Below, piece after piece: positions 1 to 9,203 of a stretch of DNA of 52,614 nucleotides (positions within the stretch are counted from its first letter, which is position 1; each line of letters opens with the position of its first letter). Source of the stretch: an uncultured Oscillospiraceae bacterium (GTDB lineage: Bacteria > Bacillota > Clostridia > Oscillospirales > Oscillospiraceae); assembly GCA_934636865.1 (NCBI GenBank), contig CAKUBI010000010.1, positions 1 to 52,614 of the forward strand, in the 5' to 3' direction. Under the pieces are notes generated by a model that made no database searches, had not been told where the DNA came from, and worked only from the letters and a program-made list of their open reading frames with translations. The translations under genes were made by a program, and so were the position numbers.

Positions 1-81
1 CCCCCGCTCCACTGCTTTATTCTCTTCTTATTTTTCAGTTCTCCGTGATTTAAAAATTAAGAACAGTCTTATTTTAAATCG

Positions 82-99
82 ATTTCGATTTTTCGAAAT
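82..99. promoter_or_regulatory. Inverted repeat upstream of phosphoketolase promoter
   Basis: ATTTCGA (82-88) and TCGAAAT (93-99) form a perfect 7-bp inverted repeat with a TTTT centre. It lies in an AT-rich stretch just upstream of the -35 box of the phosphoketolase promoter. It could be a regulator site, or simply AT-rich upstream promoter DNA. No known operator consensus was recognised. Confidence 0.35.
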
Positions 100-115
100 A
101 ATTTTCTTCTTACTA

Positions 116-143
116 TTGATTTTTCCGTATTAAGTGATATACT
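116..143 (+). promoter_or_regulatory. Promoter of phosphoketolase gene
   Basis: TTGATT (116-121), a 16-bp spacer and TATACT (138-143) resemble a vegetative sigma promoter. The region upstream (about 30-115) is strikingly AT-rich compared with the GC-rich surroundings, as expected of an UP-type element. Transcription would begin near 150, and AAAGGAGG precedes the ATG at 178. Confidence 0.6.
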
Positions 144-177
144 AACCTCGACAATCAGAAAAAGGAGGAACCTTTTC

Positions 178-2592
178 ATGCCCATACAAAAAGCCACCGC
201 GCGGCTGTCGAAAAAGCCGCCGCTGTCGCCTGAGGAGCTCAGGCAGATCGACGCCTACTGGCGCGCGGCAAACTATCTGACCGCCTGCCAGCTGTACCTG
301 CTCGACAATCCCCTGCTCGAGCGCCCGCTGCGCGAGAGCGACCTGAAGCAGACCATCGTCGGCCACTGGGGCACCTGCCCGGGCCAGAACTTCATCTACA
401 CGCATCTCGACCGCGTCATCAAGCGCGACGACCTCGATATGATCTACCTCTCCGGCCCCGGTCACGGCGGCAACGCCATGGTCGCGCAGGACTGGCTGGA
501 CGGCAGCTACACCGAGGTTTACCCCAACATCACGCGCGATAAGGAGGGCATGCAGAAGCTCTTCAAGCGTTTCTCCTTCCCCGGCGGCATCCCGAGCCAT
601 GTCGCGCCCGAGACCCCCGGCTCCATCCACGAGGGCGGCGAGCTGGGCTATTCCCTTGCCCACGCGTTCGGCGCGGTGGCGGATAACCCTGATCTGATCG
701 CGGCCTGCGTCGTCGGCGACGGCGAGGCCGAGACCGGTCCTCTCGCGACCTCCTGGCACGGCAACAAGTTCATGAACCCCATCACCGACGGCGCGGTGCT
801 GCCGATCCTGCACCTCAACGGCTTCAAGATCGCCAACCCCACCATCTTCTCCCGCATGAGCCATGAGGAGGTCGAGTGCTTCTTCCGCGGCTGCGGCTGG
901 GAGCCGCGCTTTGTCGAAGGCGACGAGCCCGCGCTCATGCATCAGCAGATGGCCGCCGCGCTTGACTGGGCCATCCGCGAGATCAAGCGCATCCAGCGCG
1001 CCGCCCGCACGAGCGGCAAGGCGAGCCGTCCCCGCTGGCCGATGCTGGTGCTGCGCACTCCGAAGGGCTGGACCGGCCCGAAGGAGGTCGATGGCAACGC
1101 CGTCGAGGGCAGCTGGCGCGCCCATCAGGTGCCCATCTCCATGGGCGCCGACGAGCAGAAGCACCTGCCGCTGCTTGAGCAGTGGCTGCGCTCCTACAAG
1201 CCTGAGGAGCTCTTCAACGCGGACGGCACGCCGGTCGAGCTGATCGCGTCCTTCCCGCCCAAGGGCACGCGCCGCATGGGCGCGAACCCGCACGCGAACG
1301 GCGGTCTCCTGCTGCGCGACCTGCGCACGCCCGACTTCCGCGATTACGCGGTCAGCATCCCCGCCCCCGGCGCGGTCGAGGCGCAGGATATGTACGTTCT
1401 CGGCACCTACGTGCGCGACGTGATGAAGCTCAACATGGAATCGCGCAACTTCCGCATCTTCGCGCCCGACGAGACGGCGTCCAACCGCCTGCAGGCCGTG
1501 TTTGACGTAACAGGCCGCCGCTTCCTCGACGATCAGATCGCAGGCATCGACGAAAACCTCGATCCCGACGGCCGCGTGATGGACTCCATGCTCTCCGAGC
1601 ACTTCTGTGAGGGCTTCCTCGAGGGCTATCTTCTTACGGGCCGCCACGGCTTCTTCGACAGCTACGAGGCCTTCATCCGCATCGTGGACTCGATGTTCTC
1701 CCAGCACGCCAAGTGGCTCAAAATGTGCAATGAGCTGCCCTGGCGCCACGACATCGCGTCTCTCAACTATATTCTCGCCTCGAACGTCTGGCAGCAGGAC
1801 CACAACGGCTTTACGCATCAGGACCCCGGCTTCCTCGACCATGTGGCCAACAAGAAGGCCGACGTCGTGCGCATGTATCTGCCGCCCGATGCCAACTGCC
1901 TGCTCTCCTGCTTCGACCACTGCATCAAGAGCCGCAACTATGTGAACGTCATCGTGGCCAGCAAGCATCCCCGTCCCCAGTGGCTGACGATGGAGCAGGC
2001 CGTCAAGCACTGCACGCAGGGCATCGGCATCTGGGAGTGGGCCTCGAACGACCAGGGCCAGGAGCCCGATGTGGTCATGGCCTGCTGCGGCGACACGCCG
2101 ACGCTCGAGACCCTCGCGGCGGTGACGATCCTGCGCCGCGAGCTGCCGGAGCTCAAGATCCGCGTCGTGAACGTCGTGGACCTCATGAAGCTCCAGCCGC
2201 ACACCGAGCACCCCCACGGCCTGACCGACGAGGAGTACGACACGCTCTTCACCAAGGACAAGCCCATCATCTTCGCCTATCACGGCTATCCCACGCTCAT
2301 CCATGAGCTGACCTACCGCCGCCACAACCGCAACCTGCACGTGCGCGGCTACAAGGAAGAGGGCACCATCACGACCCCGTTCGACATGCGCGTGCTCAAC
2401 GACATCGACCGCTTCGACCTTGTTATCGACACGGTGCAGCGCCTGCCGCAGCTCGGCAACCGCGGCGCTTACCTCATCCAGAAGATGAACGACAAGCTCG
2501 TTGAGCACCGCCAGTATATCAAGGACAACGGCGTTGACCTGCCCGAGGTCCGCGAGTGGCAGTGGAACGACGGCAAGGGCATCGAAGCCTGA
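178..2592 (+). CDS. xfp: Xylulose-5-phosphate/fructose-6-phosphate phosphoketolase
   Basis: A thiamine-diphosphate enzyme that splits xylulose 5-phosphate (often also fructose 6-phosphate) with phosphate into acetyl phosphate plus glyceraldehyde 3-phosphate (or erythrose 4-phosphate). It acts in the cytosol as a glycolysis bypass. The 804-residue length matches the family. Visible family motifs are GPGHGGN (about 93-99), EGGELGY (152-158) and GDGEAETG (180-187), the last being the cofactor/metal-binding region. The start at 178 is supported by a strong AAAGGAGG ribosome site. The gene has its own promoter in an AT-rich leader and is followed after 16 bases by a NifX-like gene, probably co-transcribed up to the hairpin at 3003. 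Whether F6P is a substrate cannot be told from sequence. Confidence 0.96.
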   Translation: MPIQKATARLSKKPPLSPEELRQIDAYWRAANYLTACQLYLLDNPLLERPLRESDLKQTIVGHWGTCPGQNFIYTHLDRVIKRDDLDMIYLSGPGHGGNAMVAQDWLDGSYTEVYPNITRDKEGMQKLFKRFSFPGGIPSHVAPETPGSIHEGGELGYSLAHAFGAVADNPDLIAACVVGDGEAETGPLATSWHGNKFMNPITDGAVLPILHLNGFKIANPTIFSRMSHEEVECFFRGCGWEPRFVEGDEPALMHQQMAAALDWAIREIKRIQRAARTSGKASRPRWPMLVLRTPKGWTGPKEVDGNAVEGSWRAHQVPISMGADEQKHLPLLEQWLRSYKPEELFNADGTPVELIASFPPKGTRRMGANPHANGGLLLRDLRTPDFRDYAVSIPAPGAVEAQDMYVLGTYVRDVMKLNMESRNFRIFAPDETASNRLQAVFDVTGRRFLDDQIAGIDENLDPDGRVMDSMLSEHFCEGFLEGYLLTGRHGFFDSYEAFIRIVDSMFSQHAKWLKMCNELPWRHDIASLNYILASNVWQQDHNGFTHQDPGFLDHVANKKADVVRMYLPPDANCLLSCFDHCIKSRNYVNVIVASKHPRPQWLTMEQAVKHCTQGIGIWEWASNDQGQEPDVVMACCGDTPTLETLAAVTILRRELPELKIRVVNVVDLMKLQPHTEHPHGLTDEEYDTLFTKDKPIIFAYHGYPTLIHELTYRRHNRNLHVRGYKEEGTITTPFDMRVLNDIDRFDLVIDTVQRLPQLGNRGAYLIQKMNDKLVEHRQYIKDNGVDLPEVREWQWNDGKGIEA

Positions 2593-2608
2593 AAAGGAGG
2601 GCAAGGCC

Positions 2609-2995
2609 ATGCGTATCGCGATCCCTGTCCGCGGTGAGACCGTCTTTTCCCCGCTGGGCGAAGCGGAAGCCTTCCGCTTTTATGAGGACGACCACGGACG
2701 CATCACCCGTCAATTCTCCATCCCGATGGAACAAGCCGGCCTTGACGGCGCCGTCGCGCTTTTGGAGCAGTACGGCATCGACGCGCTGATCTGCGGCAGC
2801 GTGAGCGAGGAGGAGCGCCGCGCCGCCGGTATGGCGGGGCTGATGCTCTTCCCCGGCGCGTCCGGCAGGGCGGACGATGCGGCGCTCGCCTTCCTGAGCG
2901 GCAGCGTCGTGTCCGACCCGAACAACCACTGCAACGCCTGCGGCTTCAAGGGGGCCTGCTCCCTCAAAGACAAGGGCGGCTGCGCGGGAAACTGA
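2609..2995 (+). CDS. NifX/NafY-like (dinitrogenase FeMo-cofactor family) protein with Cys-rich tail
   Basis: A 128-residue protein starting MRIAIPV, matching the fold of the dinitrogenase iron-molybdenum cofactor-binding family (NifX, NifB C-terminus and many non-nitrogenase relatives). I chose the ATG at 2609 because AAAAGGAGG stands just upstream and the N-terminal beta-strand begins there. The last 24 residues carry a cluster of four cysteines (CNAC, then GAC and GGC), which is compatible with an iron-sulfur or metal site. No nitrogenase genes are nearby, so a nitrogenase role is unlikely. The gene follows phosphoketolase in the same direction at 16 bases spacing. Its function is unknown; metal-cluster carriage is an inference. 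Confidence 0.8.
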   Translation: MRIAIPVRGETVFSPLGEAEAFRFYEDDHGRITRQFSIPMEQAGLDGAVALLEQYGIDALICGSVSEEERRAAGMAGLMLFPGASGRADDAALAFLSGSVVSDPNNHCNACGFKGACSLKDKGGCAGN

Positions 2996-3002
2996 AATAA
3001 AG

Positions 3003-3034
3003 AAAAGGAGCAAGCCGATTGGCTTGCTCCTTTT
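3003..3034. terminator. Bidirectional terminator hairpin
   Basis: AAAAGGAGCAAGCC (3003-3016), loop GATT, and the perfect complementary arm (3021-3034) run into a T tract. A and T tracts on both flanks let it end the rightward NifX-like gene and the leftward SH3 gene. Confidence 0.9.
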
Positions 3035-3043
3035 TTGCCTTTT

Positions 3044-3601
3044 TTACGAACCGGGGCGCGTGGTCGCGAGATAATCCGAATTGATCCAGCCGAAGCTGCC
3101 GTTCACGGCGACAAATGTCCAGCCGTCCTGCTTGGCCGCAGCCTGCACCTCGGTGCCGAGATCCACCGTCGTAACCTTGTCATAGCTCGTGCCGGGGCCG
3201 CTGCGCAGGTTGACCCCGCCGGTGGTGTAGTAGATGTAATACTTATCGTAAACAGAGGAGGGCTTGACCTGCACCTCGTCGTGGCCCGTAAGATCGAGCC
3301 AGTCGATCACGTCGCCGCCCGAAGCGTCCGTCGGTGTTTCGCCGCTTGTGCCGTCCCCGCTGCCGTTCTCGCCGTTTTCATCGGAGAGCTGGCCATCCTC
3401 CGTAACGCCGCTCTGCGCCGTGCCCTTCTGCAGCTGCTCGATCTTCGCCTGCGCGTCGGCAAGGTCGCGGCGCGCGGAGTGCAGCTTGACGTTCAGCACG
3501 AACACCGCGATGATCAGCACGACCAAGAGCGCCAGAAGCGACATGAAGATCGTATAAAGCGGATTGCGCCGCCGCTTGCGGCTGACCCGACGTCCTTCCA
3601 T
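3044..3601 (-). CDS. Membrane-anchored SH3-domain (SH3b) protein
   Basis: A 185-residue protein. The N-terminus is very basic (RRVSRKRRRN) and precedes a single transmembrane segment (about residues 18-40). A short coiled-coil-like stretch and a Ser/Gly/Thr/Glu-rich linker follow, then a C-terminal bacterial SH3 domain with the typical GVNLRSGPGTSYDKV motif and an FGWINSDYL ending. Such SH3b domains commonly bind cell-wall peptides, so an extracytoplasmic wall-associated role is inferred. The ATG at 3601 is preferred over upstream in-frame codons because GGAGGAACGGAAT precedes it. It appears to be a single-gene unit between two hairpins. Confidence 0.75.
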   Translation of the reverse strand: MEGRRVSRKRRRNPLYTIFMSLLALLVVLIIAVFVLNVKLHSARRDLADAQAKIEQLQKGTAQSGVTEDGQLSDENGENGSGDGTSGETPTDASGGDVIDWLDLTGHDEVQVKPSSVYDKYYIYYTTGGVNLRSGPGTSYDKVTTVDLGTEVQAAAKQDGWTFVAVNGSFGWINSDYLATTRPGS

Positions 3602-3733
3602 ATTCCGTTCCTCCTTTTTAGAGCTTTCCAGCTTTATTTTACAAAATTCGACCGCTCCGGTCAAGGGGCTTTCCACTTTAGACGCATAAATTCACAAAAA
3701 GTTCCGATGCGGCGGCACGCCCATGGGCACGAA

Positions 3734-3762
3734 AAAGGGAGACGGCACAGCCGTCTCCCTTT
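3734..3762. terminator. Terminator hairpin of antiporter gene
   Basis: AAAGGGAGACGG (3734-3745) and its complement (3751-3762) with a 5-base loop. Read leftward the stem is followed by TTTTT, so it ends the leftward antiporter gene at 3771. Confidence 0.85.
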
Positions 3763-3770
3763 GCGCATGC

Positions 3771-5099
3771 TTATTTCTTGCTCGCGCGCTCCTTGCGGCG
3801 CTCGAGGAATTCCTTGGGCTCTGCTTCGGCGAGCTTGCGCTCGCGGCGCTCGAGGACCTCCTTCGGCTTTTCCGTGATGGCGCCGGCGGCCTTGAGCGAT
3901 TCCTTCGTCGCCAGCGGGCCGACCAGCTCGTAGACGAGCACGGAGAAGAGGATAATGTTGCGGATCAGCTCGCCGTCCGCGCCGAGCGCCTGCGCGCTCA
4001 CGCACATGCCGAGCGCCACGCCCTCCTGCGGCAGCAGCATGATGCCGAGGTACTTCTGCACCGTATGGTCGCAGCCGACGGCCTTGGCCGACCAGCGCGC
4101 GCCCAGATACTTACCCGCCGAGCGCATGATGATATACACAACGCCGATGAGCACAAGGATCCCCTGCGAGAAAACGCTCAGGCGCAGGTTCGCGCCGCTC
4201 ACGACGAAGAACACCGCGAGCATCGGCGTGCTCCACTTGTCCGCGCGGCTCATCAGATCGTCCGACAGCGGGCAGATGTTGCAGAACACCGTGCCGAGCA
4301 TCATGCACACGAGCAGCGGCGAAAAGCCGCACTCCACGCCCGCGATGGTGAAGTCCAGCGCGGAAAGGCCGACCATCAGAAAGATGAACGCGATGCTCAG
4401 CGACAGGCGGTTGGAGTTCGAGTGGAACATGGTCTCAAGCTTTGTAAGCACGAAGCCCGCGATCGCGCCGAGCAGCAGCGAGCCGGCGATCTCAAAAAGC
4501 GGGGAGAGCAGGATGCTCGCAATGCTCAGCTGCGCGCTGTCCATCGCGCGGGCAATGCCGAACGACACGGCGAACGCGACAAGGCCCACCGCATCGTCGA
4601 GCGCGACGATGGGCAGCAGCAGGTCGGTCAGCTCGCCCTTGGCCTTGTACTGGCGCACGACCATCAGCGTGGTCGCGGGCGCGGTGGCCGTAGCGATGGC
4701 GCCGAGCGTGATCGCCGCGGGGATGGAGAGCACGTCGGGGCGCAGGAAATGAAACACGATCAGCGCGATATCGACGAAGATCATGGCGGCGACCGCCTGC
4801 AGAACGCCAATGACCATCGCCTGCTTACCGGTCTTTTTGAGCTGGCTGAGACGGAACTCGTTACCGATGGAAAAGGCGATGAAGCCCATCGCCACATCGG
4901 AGATCATGCTCAGCGCCTCGACCTCGTCATAGCTCGCAAAACCCAGGCCCGGAATGCCGAGCCTTCCCACTACGAACGGCCCCAGCAGCACGCCCGTCAC
5001 AAGGAACGCCGTCACGTCGGGCAAATGCCAGCGGCTGAAAATTCGCGTCATCAAAAGGCCTGCGAGCAGCGCAACGGCCAGATGTAAAATCGCAGTCAT
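3771..5099 (-). CDS. Cation:proton antiporter (CPA2/Kef-type membrane protein)
   Basis: A 442-residue polytopic membrane protein with about 12 hydrophobic segments, starting MTAILHLAVALLAG. The central LDDAVGLVAF stretch carries the acidic pair typical of monovalent cation/proton antiporters of the CPA2 group, and it is preceded by GAIATATAPAT, the usual proline/threonine-rich crossed-helix region. The C-terminal tail is charged and Glu/Lys-rich, and lacks a visible TrkA-N or TrkA-C domain. The ATG at 5099 has GAAGGTG upstream; an upstream extension would add non-membrane, Phe-rich sequence and is unlikely. It is likely to exchange Na+ or K+ for H+; the ion cannot be assigned. It is monocistronic between two hairpins. 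Confidence 0.85.
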   Translation of the reverse strand: MTAILHLAVALLAGLLMTRIFSRWHLPDVTAFLVTGVLLGPFVVGRLGIPGLGFASYDEVEALSMISDVAMGFIAFSIGNEFRLSQLKKTGKQAMVIGVLQAVAAMIFVDIALIVFHFLRPDVLSIPAAITLGAIATATAPATTLMVVRQYKAKGELTDLLLPIVALDDAVGLVAFAVSFGIARAMDSAQLSIASILLSPLFEIAGSLLLGAIAGFVLTKLETMFHSNSNRLSLSIAFIFLMVGLSALDFTIAGVECGFSPLLVCMMLGTVFCNICPLSDDLMSRADKWSTPMLAVFFVVSGANLRLSVFSQGILVLIGVVYIIMRSAGKYLGARWSAKAVGCDHTVQKYLGIMLLPQEGVALGMCVSAQALGADGELIRNIILFSVLVYELVGPLATKESLKAAGAITEKPKEVLERRERKLAEAEPKEFLERRKERASKK

Positions 5100-5213
5100 G
5101 GTAACACCTTCACAATTCTGAAAATACGGAGCGGCAGGGCCGCCCAAGGCTTGTATTGTAGTATGCCGCGACAGAAATTGCAAGACGTTTTGCAAATTTT
5201 GTGTGAAGAAAAA

Positions 5214-5253
5214 GAAGAAACGGCGTAAATCCTGCACCGTTTCTTCTTTTTTT
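5214..5253. terminator. Bidirectional terminator hairpin
   Basis: GAAGAAACGG (5214-5223) pairs with CCGTTTCTTC (5237-5246), with T-rich tracts on either side. It lies between the antiporter start and the end of the oligopeptide-binding protein gene, and terminates the latter leftward. Confidence 0.8.
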
Positions 5254-5263
5254 CACTTCCTTC

Positions 5264-6910
5264 TCAGTCCGTGTTCACGCGCACGCCGGTAAAGTAGCTG
5301 TTGCCGAAGCCGTCGCTGTACACGCCGCGATAGTCCTCGCGCAGCAGCGACGCCGTGCCGTCGAAGTACACTGGCGAGAGCGCCGTGTCGCCGAGGAGCA
5401 TCGTCTCCGCATCGTGGAGGAAGGCCGTGCGCGCCACGAGATTTTCAGACGCCTTCGCAACACCCATCAGCACGTCATACGTACCGTTTTCATAGCCGAT
5501 CAGGTTCTGCTCGTTCTCGCTGCACCAGCGGTCAAGAAAGCCCATCGCGTCGTCGTAGAGCGCCGCGACCTTCTGCAGCGCCAGCTCGTAGCCGCCCTCC
5601 TCCATGCGCGCGTCGTATTCCGTCTGCGTCACGCCGCGCAGCATCACCGTCACACCCAGCGTGTCGGTCCACATCTGCTGCAGCGCCGCGGCCGCCGCGT
5701 CGTTTTCCGGATTCGAAACATACAGCAGCTCGACCGGCGGGAACATGCTCGTGGCATAATAGCCCGCGTAGGTCAGCTCCTCCTTCGCCTCGCTCTGCCG
5801 CTGCGAAAGCGTCTCCTCGTCGATGGCGCACAGCTCGCCGCCCGTCGTGCGGTAATCGTCCTCCGTCTCGCCGGAGTCGGGGATGCCGTAGGGCACAAGG
5901 CCCGTGGCGGGGCGGTTCTCCGCGCCCGCCGCCGCGGTCACGGCCGCACGGTCGATGGCAAGGTCAAAGGCCTTACGGATATGCTCGTTGGAGAAAAGGT
6001 CCGTTTCGTTGTTGTAGAGCACGCAGGTCGTCGCGTAGATGGCACGCGGCGACCAGCCGTCCTGCTGGGAAAGCTCCGCGATCACCTCGTCGGGCAGGTG
6101 GGCGATGTAGTCGATCTCACCGTTTTCATACAGCTGCCATGCCTGCGCGCTGCCCTGCACAAAGGCAAAACGCAGCGTGTCGGGGCCGACGAGCCTTGCC
6201 TCATAGTATTCCTCGTTGCGCACGAGGGTCAGCTCGCTCTCCTTCGCCCAGCTGCTCACGCAGTAGGCGCCGTTCGTCACGATCTGCGCCGAGGTGAAGT
6301 CCGTGCTCTCGGCAAGGTCGCGGCGCAGCGGCATCGTAGCCGCCGCCGTGCAGATGCCCTCGATAAAGTACGCGCACGACGAGCTGAGCGTCACGACGAA
6401 GGTCGATTCGTCCTTGGCCTCGACCTTGAGCTTCGTCTTATCCCCGCTCTCGCGCACCTCGTCGTAGCCCGCCACCACGCTCATGAGCGAATGGTTGGGC
6501 GAGGCCGTGGCAGGGTCGGCCAGGCGCTGCCAGGCGTAGACGAAATCGTCCGCCGTGACCTTCTGCCCGTCCGACCAGCGGGCGGAGGAGCGCAGCGTGA
6601 AGCGGTAGGTCACCGTGCCGTCGTAGTTGACCTCCTCGGTGTATTCCTTGGCCATGCCGCTGCCGATCTCGGCCTCGCCGTCGCCGCTGTCATTCGCGCG
6701 CATCAGGTTTTCATACAGCGCGTAGAAGATGCTGTCGGCGTCCGTGTCCGTGTTCATCGCAGGGTCGAGCGAGCCGATCGCGCCGCAGATGCCGGCGCTG
6801 AACGTAAGCTTCTCCCCCTCCTGATTTTTCTTCCCGCAGCCCGACAGCAGCCCGAGCAGCATCAGCACGCTGAGCAGCGCGCTGAGATATCGTTTTCCGT
6901 TTCGTTTCAT
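5264..6910 (-). CDS. ABC transporter solute-binding lipoprotein, family 5 (oligopeptide type)
   Basis: A 548-residue lipoprotein with an N-terminal signal (MKRNGKRYLSALLS) and lipobox LLSGC at about residues 22-26. The body matches OppA/DppA-like family 5 solute-binding proteins: FTLRSSARWSDGQKVTADDFVYAW near residue 110 and the later pattern of a bilobal binding protein. The ATG at 6910 has GGGAG at good spacing; an in-frame GTG two codons upstream lies inside that ribosome site. No permease or ATPase genes adjoin it, so it is an orphan that may serve transport proteins encoded elsewhere. A vegetative-type promoter at 6971-6999 and a GTAAC-repeat element at 7016-7030 lie upstream. The ligand is unknown. 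Confidence 0.88.
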   Translation of the reverse strand: MKRNGKRYLSALLSVLMLLGLLSGCGKKNQEGEKLTFSAGICGAIGSLDPAMNTDTDADSIFYALYENLMRANDSGDGEAEIGSGMAKEYTEEVNYDGTVTYRFTLRSSARWSDGQKVTADDFVYAWQRLADPATASPNHSLMSVVAGYDEVRESGDKTKLKVEAKDESTFVVTLSSSCAYFIEGICTAAATMPLRRDLAESTDFTSAQIVTNGAYCVSSWAKESELTLVRNEEYYEARLVGPDTLRFAFVQGSAQAWQLYENGEIDYIAHLPDEVIAELSQQDGWSPRAIYATTCVLYNNETDLFSNEHIRKAFDLAIDRAAVTAAAGAENRPATGLVPYGIPDSGETEDDYRTTGGELCAIDEETLSQRQSEAKEELTYAGYYATSMFPPVELLYVSNPENDAAAAALQQMWTDTLGVTVMLRGVTQTEYDARMEEGGYELALQKVAALYDDAMGFLDRWCSENEQNLIGYENGTYDVLMGVAKASENLVARTAFLHDAETMLLGDTALSPVYFDGTASLLREDYRGVYSDGFGNSYFTGVRVNTD

Positions 6911-6970
6911 AGGCACTCCCGCTGTTTCGCCGCGGCGTGCTCCGCCGCGTTTTATTCATTGATCCATGCG

Positions 6971-6999
6971 ATTATAACGGAAAAATACCCGCTTGTAAA
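6971..6999 (-). promoter_or_regulatory. Promoter of oligopeptide-binding lipoprotein gene
   Basis: On the minus strand TTTACA (6994-6999), 17-bp spacer, TATAAT (6971-6976). It lies about 60 bases upstream of the ATG at 6910. Confidence 0.8.
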
Positions 7000-7015
7000 G
7001 GCGGCGCGGCGAAAA

Positions 7016-7030
7016 GTTACAATTTGTTAC
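7016..7030 (-). promoter_or_regulatory. GTAAC-repeat element, copy 1
   Basis: Minus strand reads GTAACAAATTGTAAC: two GTAAC half-sites 10 bp apart, 16 bp upstream of the -35 box. Near-identical elements occur at 25364-25378 and 33832-33846. This placement would suit an activator. No regulator is identified. Confidence 0.4.
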
Positions 7031-7061
7031 CAAATCAGTCCGTTTTCCCGTCCGGCTGCAC

Positions 7062-7108
7062 AAAAGCGGAAGCCACCCTCTTTTTGAGAGGATGGCTCCC
7101 GCTTTTTG
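7062..7108. terminator. Terminator hairpin of helicase gene
   Basis: AAAAGCGG plus AGCCA and CCTC pair with GAGG, TGGCT and CCGCTTTTT across a TTTTTGA loop, with small bulges. Read leftward it follows the helicase stop at 7125. Confidence 0.75.
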
Positions 7109-7124
7109 TCCTTTTGCGCACCGG

Positions 7125-8279
<1,155 letters not shown>

Positions 8280-8318
8280 AGTGATTTCCTCTGTTTCCCA
8301 TATTTTCAGTCGTGTATG

Positions 8319-8327
8319 ATTATATCA
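8319..8327 (-). promoter_or_regulatory. Extended -10 promoter of helicase gene
   Basis: Minus strand shows TG-A-TATAAT, an extended -10 (TATAAT at 8319-8324), without a good -35 at 17 bp. A TTGACA lies too close to pair with it. It precedes the helicase ATG by about 40 bases. Confidence 0.5.
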
Positions 8328-8430
8328 CGGCTGTCAATACATGATCCTTCGGGCGCAATTCCGGCTTTGGCGCGCGGCGGACCTCACCGCCGCCTACGAG
8401 CTCGGCAAAAACCTGCGCTGAAAATTGGCC

Positions 8431-8465
8431 AAAAGAGAGGGCTTGCTCTGCAAGCCCTCTCTTTT
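8431..8465. terminator. Terminator hairpin of KPVIYLYP lipoprotein gene
   Basis: A perfect 15-bp stem (8431-8445 with 8451-8465, loop CTCTG) flanked by A and T runs. It overlaps the stop codon region of the leftward lipoprotein gene. Confidence 0.85.
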
Positions 8466-9096
8466 ACTTCTGCACCGCACAGCCGCCCCACTCGACGGCG
8501 GTGAAGCCCGTGCGCTCGGGCGCGGTAAGCTCCTGCGCGGGGATATCCTCAAATTTTTCCGACGGCTGCCACGCCATAAAGACGCGCAGAAGCGTATCGG
8601 GCGCGGGATCGATCGTCAGTCTGGCCGAATCCGTGTAGCGCTCCTGCTGGAAGGAAATGAGGTTGTAGGCATTGTCCTGCATCTGCGGCAGCCAGTAGAT
8701 GATGAACTCGTTTGCTTCCTCGCGCGTCAGACCCAGCCGCGCGAGCGCATCCTCAAGGAATGCCGCCGTGTCCTTTCCCGCGACGCAGAAGCCTGTGGAA
8801 AAGTCATAGTCCGCGGCAGACGTGCCCTCCCAGTAGAGATAGCGGTAGGTCTGTCCATTTTCGTCCGTCAGCGTGCCGTCCGGCGCGGCGCGGACGTTCC
8901 AGCCGCCACCGTAGGCGGGATAGGCGCACGTCAGCTCGCCCGAAAGCTCGAGCGTCACGCGCACATCCGTCTCCTGCTCGGGGTAGAGGTAGATCACGGG
9001 TTTTTCGTTACTCACCTCTTCCTTCGGTTCCCGCCCGCAGGCTGAGAGCGAAAAGAGCAGCAAGCACGCGAGCGCAAGGAAAAAAAGCTTCTTCAT
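8464..9096 (-). CDS. Lipoprotein of unknown function with KPVIYLYP motif
   Basis: A 210-residue predicted lipoprotein: hydrophobic N-terminus MKKLFFLALACLLLF and lipobox SLSAC. After a short acidic linker comes NEKPVIYLYPEQ, followed by a beta-rich region and RYLYWEG (about 105-111). These two motifs mark a conserved but uncharacterised family that I recall from both bacteria and some eukaryotes; no catalytic function is established to my knowledge. The ATG at 9096 fits both the signal peptide and the upstream GGAGGA. It is monocistronic between two hairpins. Extracytoplasmic location is inferred from the lipobox. Confidence 0.75.
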   Translation of the reverse strand: MKKLFFLALACLLLFSLSACGREPKEEVSNEKPVIYLYPEQETDVRVTLELSGELTCAYPAYGGGWNVRAAPDGTLTDENGQTYRYLYWEGTSAADYDFSTGFCVAGKDTAAFLEDALARLGLTREEANEFIIYWLPQMQDNAYNLISFQQERYTDSARLTIDPAPDTLLRVFMAWQPSEKFEDIPAQELTAPERTGFTAVEWGGCAVQK

Positions 9097-9164
9097 GGCA
9101 GAGTCCTCCTCATCAGTCGTTGTCCCTTTAGACGAAAAATCCATCCAAAAAGTTCCGAAAGCTC

Positions 9165-9195
9165 AAAAGAGGGACAGCTCCGCTGTCCCTCTTTT
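9165..9195. terminator. Terminator hairpin of the glycogen operon
   Basis: AAAAGAGGGACAGC (9165-9178), loop TCC, perfect complementary arm (9182-9195). It lies just beyond the glgP stop on the minus strand and ends the operon. Confidence 0.88.
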
Positions 9196-9203
9196 GAAGT
9201 TTT

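Noticed and set aside
47..160. A catabolite-response (cre) or Rex-type operator at the phosphoketolase promoter
   Set aside because: The inverted repeat at 82-99 does not match the cre pattern or the Rex TTGTGAA-type pattern.
142..2610. An 822-codon open frame on the minus strand across the phosphoketolase gene
   Set aside because: It is the GC-rich antisense shadow of a certain gene: rich in Val, Ala, Arg, His, with no domain. Similar long shadows occur opposite glgP, glgB, uvrC, mutS2 and glmS and were also discarded.
8341..8421. A 26-codon rightward frame ending AAYELGKNLR
   Set aside because: It has no ribosome site and lies in the helicase promoter spacer. It might be a remnant of a lost gene, but nothing supports expression.
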